A stretch of 64,000 nt of DNA from Opisthocomus hoazin. Lineage: Eukaryota; Chordata; Aves; Opisthocomiformes; Opisthocomidae. The stretch's first letter is position 1. Every line of letters begins with the position of its first letter. The position numbers and the translations under genes were made by a program. This document shows, piece by piece, positions 12,496 through 25,685 of this stretch. Under the pieces are notes generated by a model. That model made no database searches. It was not told the DNA's origin and worked only from the letters and a program-made list of their open reading frames with translations. The DNA lies in the NCBI RefSeq assembly GCF_030867145.1, contig NC_134429.1:17469115-17533114 (forward strand), written 5' to 3'.

Positions 12496-13689
12496 TCCTG
12501 AAAGATACATGAGCATGTAGGTGTGATCCACTGTCAAGATATTCTAGTAAACAGCATCCTTGAGGAGGCTGATTTATAACAAATGCAAGAAGACAGATGG
12601 CAGGAAGTGTAGGACTAAGTTCCATGGCTGTTTCCCTTCTGGTTTTAGAATGGGATGCTTTCATCTGGAGGAAGGGAGGCTGCAACCATTTGAAGAATGC
12701 ACATGAACAACTCCTGTTGCTCAACAGGATACATTTTTTTGTTTTTTAAGCTGGCTATTTAAAGACAGGTGGGCTAATCACAGCAAGGTTTTGTTCCAGT
12801 TTCCCCAGCTGCTGCAGGAGGTACCTGTGTACTTTGCCTTTCTCTGATAGTCAGCCACAATTTCTAGAGTTTATTAACCAACTACTGTGCCGTTCAAAGT
12901 AGTCTTGTAGTGCAGGAGGTTAACACTAAGCTAGCAACACATGGCATATCTTGCATGTGGAGGGAAAGGAGCTCTGGTGCTTTGGTGGAAAAAGTGTGTT
13001 CTGCGCACTGTCGAAACCATAAACCTGAGAGGATGAACCTGTTCTCTGCAGAAGTGCCCTGAGCAAGTTGGTCGGTGCGAGGTAGAACAACGAGCAGTAT
13101 TTCAGCCCAAGGGCAGGTATGCGATTTGTGCTCGGCTGCAGGAGGGTTAATGTAGCTTAGTTTTATCACTGTAGCCCATGGCAGAAACCCTCTGTTGCCA
13201 AGCTTACTCCCGGGGAAAGTTTCACTGTCTTCGGAATGTTTCTCTGTCCTCGGAACCGGCAGTTGGCAGGCAGCTTCTCCAACTCTGAACGTCCACAGCT
13301 GCCCAGGAGCTGGAGTGTGGTGGAGTAGCAGCTCTGTTGCTGTAGACTCATCTTGTCTGTGTACCTACAGCTGGGGAAAAACAGCTTGTTTAGCAGCTTT
13401 TACGAGAAGTCTGCCCCTTCTAGTGGGGCAGATGAGCCTGTTTGCCCTGTAGCTAGGCAGCACCCCTGGTCTGAGTCGGGATCTGGCAGAAGAACAGCTG
13501 GCATAGCAGTGATAGACTTGAAGGAGGAAAAGAAAGAGAAGACACCAGGGAGTCACACGGAGTAAAGGAAAGATAAGACAACAGACTTGGGCTCATGGAG
13601 CTTGTTGTTGATTGGATGTGTTCTGAAAAGTCACAGGGATTTCCTGCGTAGGGCGTTGTCTGTTTTGGTTATAAAAACCTGTACGCGGC
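12496..13689. other. Left part of duplication unit B, upstream of SLC2A5-B
   Basis: This sequence starts at the duplication junction and runs to the first SLC2A5-B coding exon. If the duplication is head to tail, it should be repeated just left of the window. I see no exon in it. It should hold the SLC2A5-B promoter and any 5' UTR exon. Confidence 0.5.
13670..13676 (+). promoter_or_regulatory. TATA-box-like sequence before SLC2A5-B
   Basis: TATAAAA lies only 14 bases before the proposed ATG at 13690. A start about 30 bases downstream would fall inside the first coding exon, so this may not be the box in use, or the true first exon lies further upstream. Confidence 0.3.
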
Positions 13690-16600
13690 ATGTGTGCTTC
13701 AAATCCCAAAGTGGAGTTGAAAGGAGAGAAGCCGGAGAGCTCCGTTGACCATGAAGGTTCAAAGGGGGTAAGTATGCCAGACTCCGTGCTCCCGACTTCA
13801 GCCTCCCACAGAGACACAGAGCAAGCTGTCTGAGATCTGCAGGCACTTGCAGAGGGAGGAAAAGACCAAGATCTTTTAGGCTACCACATCCACAACTGAT
13901 CTCGCAGGGAGAGCAGAGATGTTTATGTTCTTGAACCCAGTTTACGTTTGTCTGCTGCGCAGTTGTTGCACCAAGTCTTCTGCCTTTTCTGTCTGCAGCT
14001 GACCTGCCATGTAACTTCTGTGTGACTTTCCTCTTCTGTCTTGAGTTTTCTTTCCTACTTCCTAATCAGTTTTAGGCTGTGGAAGTTCCTGGATGGGGGA
14101 TGCCTTTCACAGCAGCATTTTTCTGGAATCTTGCACAATGCAATGCTTATGTGTGCCAGAGGTTTTTCCTGAAAGCGCTGAATGTGGATAATGAACACCG
14201 GTGGCTCTTTTGAGCTCCTGGGATTTGTTTAATGAGAGCAACACAGTTGCTTTTCATCACCAATGCGAGCATGTCAACAGTCTATTCCTAGAAAACATAG
14301 CTGGAAGCCTCAGCTTGCTCCTGATCCTTATGCTGAGATTGACTTGAATTTTGATCTCCTGCAGTGCCTTAAACTCTGCAGATCTCTGGAGGTGAGCTGC
14401 TACAGCTTCTGAGGAGCGTGAGGAGTACCAGAAGCGATTTGGACAGATGTTCTCTTAGGGAAATGACAGGTCCTTCAGGTGGGACCCGAGCTGAGTGTTG
14501 AGACATAAAAGCTTGCAGACATTTGGGCTAATGATGGTGACAGAAAACTGTGTCTGAATGAAAAACTATTTATTGGTGTAGCAGCAATTAGATATACTAG
14601 ATATACAAGCCCTCCCTGAGCTACTTGGAGAAGTTCTAATTGGCTTCAGTGGTGATCAGATTAGATCCATAAACAGCTTGATCCCGAAATGCGGGAGGCA
14701 GAACAAGCCGGCATACTAAAATGCAGAATAAATGAACAGGAATGGGATTTTGACAATTCATGAAAAATCTCTTTTTTTTTTTTTTTTTTTAAGCTTCCCT
14801 GTGCTAATATCCCATGTTATTTCACTAACTGATTTGCACGTTGGAAAAAGAACTGCTTACAACTTTGTTTTCTTATGGTGTGGCATTTTGAGAACAATAA
14901 CTTGAAAATTCTTCATCACCCAAATGACCACCAGTACCAGGAAAGAGTAGAATGAATTATGGTAATAACTGTGTACAAATCAAGCAGAACAAGGTGAATT
15001 ATAATGAAAACAACCCATTGGACTTGCTTTATACAGTAATGTGAAGTGAAAAACACAGAAGCCAAGTGCTAGGATATTTCTTTGTTTTTACTGAATGCCA
15101 TTTATGCCTAAAAGCCAAACCTGCTTCTAAGGTGGAGTTTGTGGTGGTTTTTTTTTTCTTTCCCCTCTGCAGAAAATGACACCTTTGCTTGCTCTGGTAG
15201 CACTGATATCTGCGTTTGGATCTTCTTTCCAGTACGGCTACAACATATCCGTGATCAATGCCCCAGCCCCGGTAGGTGGAACTGTGGAGCGGACCATGAC
15301 CGCGGAGCAGGGTCACAAACCAAGGCAGGAGCGTGGCAGCAGATTACGGGTGTCTGTGGGCAAGTGCTTGTGCTGCTCCATGCTTGGAATCGCTGGGCAC
15401 CTGTGCAAAGCGGTTCCCCGGGAAAGGCGAGGGGAGGTGTTCTGCTGTTGGGACTCTGCGCCCAGCAGAGACGGGCCATGAAGAAGCCTTCCCGCTTCAA
15501 AACCAGGCACATCCCCCGAGGCAGGATAACCTGTGCTAACAGTTAACCAGTCCAGGCCGTTCTGTCCCATTCTTGCATTCGTTTTCCAACTCAGCCATTC
15601 TGTTTTTTCATTGAGACATTTGTCTAAAGCTTTATGGCATTTGTTGTTAACTAGCTTTTATAGCATAATTTGACTTACTGTGCTAAACATGCTCTGTATT
15701 TCTTTCTAGTACATGCAAGACTTTTACAACCGGACCTACTTCAACAGGAATGGGGTGCCTATGGACAGTGGCTTCCAGACACTGCTCTGGTCTCTTACCG
15801 TGTCCATGTACCCTCTGGGTGGCTTCTTCGGGTCCCTCATGGTGTGGCCTCTGGCCAACAACTGTGGCCGGTACGTGACAGGGGTGTTTGATGTCCTGCA
15901 CCAGCAGGTTGCTGGGTTCAGGTAAGACTTGCCTTGCTGGTCACTCCAGCTTGCCAAGCCCGTCAGGAACATGACTGTCTCTCTCACACCTTGATTGTAA
16001 AGCAGATGGACCGGTGGTTAGCTGCTGGACTTAGCAATACGTGTTGTCTCCCATGTGTAGAAGAACTTGTGTAGTCTCAGTGCAGCCGAGGCCGGGCTGT
16101 ATGCTTGGCTCTGAGCCGGGTGGAGAGCAATGATGAAAGTTCTGGGCTGGGTTGTGAGATCAGGCCCAGCTTCTGTCGCTTGGGTGTCCTGAGAAACTTC
16201 ATTATTTTTCCTGAAGCCTTCATTCCCTGCAGGAAAAATAGGACAATAGCCACTTTCTTTTTGATTAGTCTTTAGGGTGGTGATTAATTTGAGTTTTGGA
16301 CAGTGTAATGTAGAAGGGGTCTATCTGCTGTTGGGGCCTTAGCAAAAATAAACTGACTCTGTCTCCTGCTCTGTTACTTTGCAGAAAGGGTGCTTTGCTG
16401 ATAAACAACGTCTTCTCCATTACTGCTGCAATCCTTCTGGGAACCTCAGAGCTAGCAAAAAGCTTTGAAGTAATCATCTTTTCACGTATTATTGTGGGAA
16501 TATATGCTGGTAAGTGAGAGGTTGGTTGGTAAATGGAGAGCAATGAATACATTCTTGTGTAAAGGTTTTTTACACTCACGACAGATGGCTTCACAGGTGG

Positions 16601-19600
16601 CACGTACAGTTCTGCTCTGCATGGTGCACAAGTACTAAAGGTCTCTAGTAAACAATGGCAGTGGGACTGGAATTTAAGATATACAGAAGAGATACACACC
16701 TGTAGATGTAGCTATCTTCTGTAATAAGCATCTGCTAGGCACTGGAGCTCCAGCAGCCAGGAAACCTGATGATGATCATCTGTTTTCCCAGACATCTTAA
16801 AGCAGATAGCCTAGCTTTTTTTTTTTTTGCTTTTTATTTTTTTGTTTTTAATGTAATCAGAAACAGAATAATCCTTTGAAGTCAGAGTCGTTCGAGACAA
16901 TACCAGATCCAATAATCCAGTCCCAGAACTGCCTGTTCTTCCTGCAGGAGAAACGAGATGTTAAAAGGGAGAGTGAAGGGTTCAGAGCCACTGGACTTAC
17001 TGCAAAGGCAGTGGGGAGCCAAGGAGAAGCATGTAAGTGCCTGTGTCAGAGCTACAGTAATAGGCAACAAACAGAGCCCCAGAATGGCAGGGTGCCCGTG
17101 CAGTACTGCACCAAGCGTGTGCAGAGCCAGGCTGGTCAGGGTCCTAACAGCGTTTAGGCTCAATTAACTGGCTTTGGGCTGGGGAGACTGGTGTGCTCCA
17201 TGGCTCATTAGTGAGTTAGGATATCCTGTAAAGGTCAAATGAGGAAACAAAAAAACTGACATAGGAAAGCAGCTTAATCTGTTACATGCAGCAATTGCAA
17301 GTGGTGAGCTAAGGCATGAGACTTATCTAGGCCAATGGTTTTGTTTTGGCTTTTGACTCTCCTAAGCCTGGCAGCTGCTCTTGGCATTGGTTCTCTCAAG
17401 AAGCACTAAAGGACCCATTAAGTGTGATCCCTCTTTCCAGTTATTTACAACTGCCAGAAGAATCCAGGCTGGCTGTCCTGACTTGGCCTCGCTTGGGCTG
17501 CGTGCGCCGTGCCTGGGGAGGGAAGGTGCTGAGCCAGGGCAGCGTGCTTCTGGCCCTGGCAGGTCCAAGCCTCTCTCGGCCCCGCAGCAGGGCAGCTCCT
17601 GTGCTGGTTGCACCAACAGCCCTGTTGTGTGTGGCAGGGCTTGGTGAGCACAGGTCTGCGCAGTTAGAAAGCCACTGTTACTTGAATGTAGTAGCCCAGG
17701 AGTCGCTGTTAGCATGTTTTATTCTGGGCAATTAAAATGCTGGTTATAGTGTGAACTTAAAACACTGCGCACCATGAGTATAGTTGTATGTTTTTTAGTT
17801 GCTTTAATACATGTTTCCATGCCTTTTGGCTTTCACATGACAGCTTGATCATCTTTCCAAGCTCCTGAAGGCTATGAACTTTAGAAGTGTAAGATAGTCT
17901 TATGGTCATTTGACTCCAGGAGTTTGGGTGTTGCACGCCAGGATTTACAGCATAAGCATGGGAGCTGGCAGGTCTCTGGGGTTACTACTGTGGGTAACCA
18001 TGCAGTGTTCCTGAAAATAACCTGTGTCTTTAGTGTCCTACTAGAGTAGAAATACCTATTGCAGTATGCTACCTGTAAGAGATCATCAACCAGCAAAGCT
18101 CTGCAAAGTGTTACTGAGCAATTTGAGTCGTGAATTTTTAAAAGCCAGCAAGAAGTCACATCCTTCTGCCCTCACACCAGCTTGTTTGGATACTGATTTC
18201 TTGTTTTAGAGGAAGTAGAAATTTCTCCCTAACACTTTGAGTTTGTTTCCAAATCTGAAATAGCACACGATATTTCTTTGCATGTGTTGTGTTGAAGTAC
18301 TTGGCAGACCCTGCTAGGAGAAAGCTGCTTTTAAGAAGATGAACTACTGAGAGCCCCCAAATCATCTGCCAACTCTGTAGGCAAGACAGCCTGCTGTTAG
18401 CCCTCTTGGACTCCTAAAATGCTTTGCTGTTAAGCAGTTAATAAGCTAGATCCTCAAAGCACCAGGAGGTAGGCAGCCTGCACTGCCAAGGCCTGCCACG
18501 CACGCATGGTTGGTTCCCTGCTGTATTTGAATGGAAATGGTGAAACAATCCAGGCTCACTGAATGAACTCCAGCATGGGAATGCTTCTGCAGCTTAGCCA
18601 CAGAGATCACTTCTGTCCTAAGTTTCAGATATGTGAGTGCAATATTGACAGCCTTGGTGAAGGGACAGCATTGCTTATGAACAGAGAGGTAGTGGGCCAA
18701 ATGTCTTTCCCTAATGGCTCTTGGAGAAAGCTAGATTCCTGGGCACGAGGTGCAGTGATGGATTTTGTACCTCTCCACCTACTCAGTGAAGCAATGGCAC
18801 CTGTGTTTTTTCCTGTGTTCTGCTGAAGTGTAAGGAAAACATACACAGCTTATTCAGTGGCGGGAAGATCACATTAAATCTTCAGCTGGAGCAGAAGGGT
18901 TTGGGTGTGAGGTTTCCTTTTGTCCTGTGGTCCATCAGGAATCGCTCTGGTCTCACATGGGAAAAAGACCTCTTCTTGAAGAGGAGTGCTGATGTCAGCT
19001 GCGTGTCTAATGTTGTTCTCTAACTACTAGGTGTGGCCTTCAATGTGGTTCCAATGTTCCTTGAAGAATTGGCCCCCAAAAATCTGAGAGGTGCTGTTGG
19101 AGTAGTACCCCAGCTCTTCATCCCCATTGGGATCTTTGCAGCTCAGATCCTTGGTCTCGACATCATCCTTGGGAATGCTGAAGGTAAAGCCCTAGCTTGG
19201 GACTCTTCTGGGGGCTCCAGTGAAGAAAGATTTCTCACAGTTGTCATCTTGTCTCATGTGTTGCAGGCTGGCCCATACTCCTGGGGCTGACTGGGATCCC
19301 ATCACTAATCCAGCTCCTTACCTTGCCCCTTTTCCCTGAGAGTCCCAGATATCTGCTGATACAAAAGGGCGATGAAGAGAAAGCACGACAAGGTACAGCA
19401 TCATCCTTTAATGAAAGGGGAGGTGGAATGGGATAGATCTGGCTGTGGGACATGACTGACAGCAACCAACAGTGAAGCAAGCAAGTGTGAAATTCTTCAC
19501 TGAGATGTTGCTGGTGGGTGGAATTCCTGCAACGTTGCTTCTTTCTCTGCATATGTGAATCCCTGACTTCCCACTGTGGAAGCACTGCTGCCCATGTTGT

Positions 19601-22600
19601 TCTGACTTGATTTGAAGCAGGAGAACTCACTGTAGACTTGTTCCCTGGGGTCCATAACTCACCTTCCTCTCCCAACTAGCTCTGCAGAAGCTGAGAGGCT
19701 GTGAAAATGTGGATGATGAGATGGAAGAAATGCGCCAAGAGCAGCGGTCAGAAAAGGAAAGACATTTCTCTGTGTTCAGCCTGTGCACTTTCAGAGGCTT
19801 GCGATGGCAGCTCGTCTCTATCACTGTCATGATGATGGGCCAGCAGCTCTCGGGGATTAATGGGGTGAGTGGGAAGGCATGTGGGAAAGGCCAGTGGGGT
19901 GAGTGATAAAGGGATGGGACTTCAGAGTGGATGATGTGGGGCAGTGCTGACACAGGAGCTAGAACCAAGGACACAGGAGTACCCCTTCATCAAGGATACT
20001 GGTTCTGCATCATGTTGTTTGGCTGACTCTGGCCAGTACCGAATCCAGTACACACATGTACTAGATATAGAGATATAGTCTGGGCACTTTTAGAGTAAGG
20101 TGCTTGTGCCTGGATCTAAACATCAGTGTCTCCAGAAATTAAAGAATTCAGTTCTCAGGCTTCTGTGTACTGGTTCCAGGATGTAAAAGCAGCCACAATG
20201 GGATTCCTGTGTTCTGCCTCTGGCCACATATAAACACAGCTGTGGTTTTGCTGCAGGTCTTCTACTATGCAGACAGAATCTTCCAGTCGGCAGGCGTGGA
20301 CAGCAACACTGTGCAGTATGTCACTGTGTCGATAGGTGCCATCAACGTTGTCATGACTTTGCTTGCTGTAAGTTTCTGTTAGGGCTCTTCAAGGTCTACC
20401 TTGTCCGGCCTCCCCGGTCCGTCCCTGTTTAAATCAGGTTGTTACCTACACCTACTGTGACCTGCTTGGCACAAGAGATGCCCTGCACTGTCCCTTTTCT
20501 GAAGGCAGCTGTGTTAAAATCATTGATCACACTGATTTCTCACATGCCTCAAGTTTTCAGTCTCTGGTTTCCAGGCTGATATGCCCCCCCTTTTGCTGCC
20601 CAGTTTTACCATGCATGGCTTCCACGCGGTTCTCACTGGGACTGGGTACTGAGGAATGGCTTGCCCGTTGTCTCAGTGTTATCGACACATCCAGCTTTTT
20701 GCAGTTTCTGGGTGACTTTGTGCCCACAATCCATCAGTAGGTGGTGCAAATCTCACTGAATTTCTTAAGAGACAAAGACTACCTGAATAAATTTTTCTGG
20801 AATAAGAAGTGCTGTGCCCCAAGTGTCTGATCTCTCACCCTCTGCTCTTTCTTTCAGGTTTCCATCGTGGAATCCCTGGGGAGGAGGATCCTTCTTCTTG
20901 CTGGCTTTGGATTGTGCTGTGCCTCCTGTGCAGTGATAACTTTGGCCCTTAATCTGCAGGTGTGTAGTTGAAGGGCTCGGGTGCTCCTACCCGTGCATTT
21001 CTGGACCTTGCAAGGAACAGGCGATTGTTATATTTTGAAGTTGCTTATACACCCTGGGCGGGAGGGGACAGGTGTATCTACCTAAAGCAAACCCAGGAAA
21101 AACAACGATCCTGCTTGTCTGAATACTACTTCCAGTGTGTCATGTGCATCATGCCTGTTTATATCCACTTGTTGGAAGAAGGATCATAGCCAGGCTATGG
21201 TTTTCATGGCTATATATGGACATACCTGGCCATGGAGGGTGACACTGGCTTTAGAATGCCTTCAAATCTTACTACAAATAATGCCTGGGATGTGTTGGGG
21301 ATGTTCAGACAGGAACCACATCTAACCTGTGATTAAATTCTTCACAGAACACTGCCTCATGGATGTCTTACATCAGCATAATGTGCGTCGTTGTGTACAT
21401 CATTGGACACGCTATTGGAGCCAGTGAGTATGCACAGTTTAGTCCAGTCTCCTCCACAAGCCGGGTAAAGCCCACTGTTACGCTAAATTTCAACACAAAA
21501 GTTTTGTGGAGCTAATCCAAGGAGATGGAATTTCTTTTCTGTGTGGCCATGCACCTTGCCAGTTGTCAGCTATGCTTATGTTCCAGTGATTTGCTGGCTG
21601 TGTCCGCGAGGCAGGGGAACATCTGGCTATCAAGAGCAAAGGCACGATTGTGTTTGTGCCTGAGATGCCCCCAGTGAGACCTGGAGCAAAAATATGCTGA
21701 GATCATGAGCCCTATCAACTGGGCAGAGATGTTGCGTGATTGCACCTATAGGCAGCAAATCAAATTAGAAGCAACCCAAACTATAAGCGTGGTCCTGCAG
21801 ATCACTTTGCAGGAAGGAGCTGTGCAGATAGATGTGGATATTGGGAAAGTGTTGTCTTGACTCGGCTGCTCAGCGTGGTAGGGTTGTCTGTTTAGCTTGG
21901 AAAGCCCTGCCAGATCCTTGCTGGATGCAGTGATGCGGTTTTTGATGCTCCTGTAAAGGTGTAACTGGCAGATGGAATGACACCCAACCTTCCCTTTTCC
22001 GTTTCTGTCATCAGGCAGATTCAAGAGCCAGGGTTAGGGGGGCTGCTGGAGGGAGACCACCAGACCAGCCAGACCCATGGTGTGACCCTGTTGAGTAGAA
22101 CGTGGTCTGCTTCTGATGGGTGCCACAGTGCAGAGCATGGGCCGGAGGGCTTGTACCATAAGTTGTTTTTCCAGCACCTGCATGTGTTGAGGTGTTTATC
22201 TTGCCTTTTTTAAGAAGCAATCACTTGCTTAGTTTCTGCTCCTAGGGTGCTCTCTGCAGAGACAGTTTGTGTTTATCAACCTTATTTTACAATTTGTGCA
22301 GGAGGTGGGTTCATGCCTAAGGTGCGGCCATGGAGAGAAGTTGATTGTTGTGTGTGAACTTAGAAAAGTCATTTAGCTGCCTTGTTGTTTTTTTTTTTTT
22401 TTAAATTTAATCCCATATTGGATTGATTGGGTGTTTCTGAACACTAGTAACTTAGAAACCATCGCCTGCCACTGAAATGCACCCTGTAATCTAGGAATTC
22501 AGAGGGGGTGAATTGCTTTTGGGTTTTCAAAATATACAACTACCTTCCAGGTCCAATTCCCTTTGTGATGATCACCGAGATGTTCATGCAGTCATCCCGG

Positions 22601-23688
22601 CCCGCTGCGTTCATGGTCGGTGGGTCTGTGCACTGGCTATGCAACTTCACCGTGGGGCTTGTGTTCCTCTACATGGAGGTAAGATGCGATCACACAACAG
22701 GGCAAGACTTCAGCTTAAAACTAGTATCTTCACCACTGTGTTCTTAAGGAGCCTTTCTAATCCTGAGAGCTGTAAATGCCCAAGTTCATTACCAGCACCT
22801 GTATGCAGGATTATATATTAGGGGCAAGAAACTGATGTTACTCAGTGTTTTTTTTTTTTTATCACATCTGTTTGTTGCATTTGCTTTAAAAGAAAGCAGT
22901 TGCCTTCCGGGTAAATGTCTGGTCCTGAATTCGGGAGCATGGATATGACTGCAAATTTCCCATCTTAAATTTCAGCCAATTTTAGCTTTTGTTCTCTAGA
23001 TCACCGGTTCAACTGATCCCTAGCAGTAGTGAGCCATAAACTGCTACAGTTGTGGATTTTAGCCTGGCAAAAGGAAGCTGAGCTTAGTTTCATTTATGTA
23101 ACAGACCCTCATCCTCTTTTTCCAATGAATCTGTGGTGGTTTCCACTAAATCCATGGTGGTGGTAGGAGAAGACAGAATCTAGAACGACTCCTAACTTGC
23201 GCACATCACTGGGGCTGCTTTTTTGTAGCTATTGCAGGGTTTAGCATGTCCAAATCATCTAATGTACACAACTGGAGTATTCCTCTGATCCTTGCTGTTT
23301 TCATTCGTTGCCTTAGGCTGGACTGGGGCCCTACAGCTTCCTCATCTTCTGTGCCATCTGCCTCGCCACTATACTTTACGTCTTCTTTGTTGTTCCTGAG
23401 ACAAAGAACAAAACCTTTATGGAAATCAACAGGATCATGTGCAGGAACAACAAGGTGGGTGTTCTGGAAGACAAAGAGCAGCTTGAGGATTTCAACACTG
23501 CCCCAGGTGAGCAGGCAGAGAAGAACGAAAGCTTTCAGCAGCACGACACCGTGAACCAGCGCAGTGTTTGGCCTAGCTCAGACGCTTTTCGGGATCTGTT
23601 CAGCAGAACAAAAATGTTAATTCATGGTTTCATTTTGTTCTTTATTCAGACCTTCTGCAAACTTCCCACAGCAGGAGTTTCTAAATAA
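13690..23688 (+). CDS. SLC2A5: SLC2A5-like facilitative hexose transporter, copy B (complete, altered C-terminus)
   Basis: Twelve coding exons, all in phase: 13690-13767, 15173-15271, 15710-15870, 16385-16509, 19031-19183, 19267-19392, 19680-19864, 20257-20367, 20858-20959, 21348-21423, 22551-22678 and 23317-23688. They give 571 aa; human GLUT5 has 501. Exon 1 ([12 protein letters not shown]...) was chosen because it has a G at -3, an in-frame TAA just upstream and a GTAAGT donor in phase with exon 2. Family signatures include SFQYGYN in TM1, an N-R-T glycosylation site in the first outer loop, [21 protein letters not shown] and VPETKNKTF. It differs from copy A by six replacements (S-F, G-E, S-P and V-A in exon 5, E-Q in exon 7, F-S in exon 9). 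One added T near 23534 shifts the frame and lengthens the tail to a TAA at 23686-23688. It may be impaired or specialised. Confidence 0.85.
14772..14790 (+). repeat. T19 homopolymer in SLC2A5-B intron 1
   Basis: An uninterrupted run of 19 T in the first intron. It is a simple repeat, prone to length variation and sequencing error. Confidence 0.9.
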
Positions 23689-23689
23689 A
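23684..23689 (+). terminator. AATAAA poly(A) signal overlapping the SLC2A5-B stop
   Basis: The same AATAAA as in copy A. Because of the frameshift in exon 12, the new stop codon TAA (23686-23688) lies inside it. Confidence 0.5.
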
Positions 23690-25685
23690 CCGTTGACTTG
23701 AGTGTTCTCATTGTAAGCAGCAGGACTGTTCTGCTTCATGGCATAGCCATTGCCAAGGCAAATTATGCGTTCATGGTATTTGTCACAGGGAAAGAGCAAT
23801 GTCCTCAGCCAGCTCAGTTCCTGTGATCAAGTAACCTGTGTCATAAGGTGATGGATGTCCCTGACAACCTGACTGACAACACCAGCCACAGCGCTGGGGC
23901 TGGGGTTTGGTCAGTCATGTGCAAGGAGTGCACTGTATTCCTCTGAGGAACTGCCGTTCATGTATTTGAGGGTCCAGCACCAGTGATGCCAGGCCTTTGC
24001 TCTGGAACGGAAAGAATGTCAGTTGTTCTGAGGAACTTTGTTAGAAGGGCTGATAATGCCATTTATCCTGTCAGCTCTTGTCCTTCCTTTGTCTGCTTCA
24101 AAGGACTGTTGAACTGGAAGTACATGTCACTATAACCTTACTCCCACCCTGCTCACCGAACTCTCTCCTCCAAGTCAAACCTAGTCCTCGACTGTTGCTG
24201 AGTCTTTCCAAAGCCTTATTCTTGAGGTTAGGAGTCATCCATCTGGCTGATGCTTATTCACAGCCAACTTATGCCCATTTATTCCAGTGGCACTCTAGTC
24301 TTTGCGCTATTTAGCTCACTTCACTCCCTAGTGTTTATGCTTCTGTTGCTGAAGAGCAACAGTCCCTCTCTTCATCCTTTAACAACCCCCATATCCCTAC
24401 TCTGTACACGAGCCATTTGTCCCCCAGAGATACACGGTACTGAACTCAGCAAGAACCTTCCTGCTGCGTTGCAGGAGTCAAATTCATGTTGATTCCTGTG
24501 CAGTGGGCTACAGGGTGGAGCCTGTGTTTGCAAACATGTCCAAACTCATCTTTAGCTTCTGACATTGAGTTGCTTAAATTTAGTTTTTGTAATAACTCTG
24601 CTCTCAGGTACTTGAACCCACTCAAAAAAGTCTTTGTGTGGTTTAGAGCTTGGTCCTTCTACTGGTTTCTGGTTGTGTCTCCCAAGGGCACCATTCCATC
24701 TGAAGGCTAAACTGGTTTGGAAAATCTCCGAGTCTGATTAGTGCTGACTCTCAGAAGTAAGTACACAGTGATAAAAATTGAATGTTTCTTAAAGTATTTA
24801 TTAGTTCAAGGGGTTTTGGTGTTAATTATGGCATAATTTAAGATGAGGAAATTCAATTTAATGAATTGTTATGCAGGGCTGCTGCCCTCTGTTTTGAGAA
24901 AAGTTTAGTTGTTGAACAGCCTGGCACTGATTTTGTTGTTGTCCGAATAAGCGTGATCGTGTGTGCAGATATGAAAAATGTATATAACCATACAAGCAGA
25001 CCAATAAAGGGGAATCGGCTGTGCATTGTATCAATGTGTGAGAGTCATTCCTGTACCTGCATGGATGCTGAAACTCGGCAATGTGTTTTATACCTGCCCT
25101 CAAACTTGTGACGTATACATGTTGAAAAAGAAGCTGTTTCCACGCTCAGTCTGTGTCCATTTACAGGAAAGGCAGCACGCCACTGATCAAAGCGCAGTGA
25201 GTGCAGAGGAGCAGACTCTGTCCCGCCAGGGCTGTGGGCACCCGTTCCTACGCGATACGTCTGCAGGGGAAGGGCTGGTGGTTTGATGCTGAGGAGTGGG
25301 AAGGAAGGGCGCGTGCAGGGAAGGTGGTGAGAAACTGAGTCTGGGTGAAGGATGAGAGACACATTTTACTTGAGAAAATGGCTCCTTTGACCGAATAGAG
25401 TGGCCCTTTGGTATGTAGGCAGATCTATGTATGGGGACCTGCCGAACTGCTGGGAGGGATGTGACAATATGATGTGCTGGGCTGTGCCAAGTTCTGCTCT
25501 ATTCTTTGTCTTTGTCCCGCTGATGGAGGCTTTGCTCCCATCTACCTACTTGGGAAAATGACCTGGAGCACTAGCAGGTGCGTAGTGAGCCTATGTAAAG
25601 CAGAATAAACAAGCAAATAATCTAAGTTTTCCTCAGTTTCCCCAGCAAGCAGTTTGGATTCTTCTGCTATAAAAAAAGATGTTGG
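23690..25685. other. Convergent gap between SLC2A5-B and CA6-B
   Basis: No exon recognised. Candidate poly(A) signals are AATAAA at 25003-25008 on the plus strand and TTTATT at 24797-24802, which reads AATAAA for CA6 on the minus strand. The site at 24271-24275 is the uninterrupted CR1 target. Confidence 0.55.
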
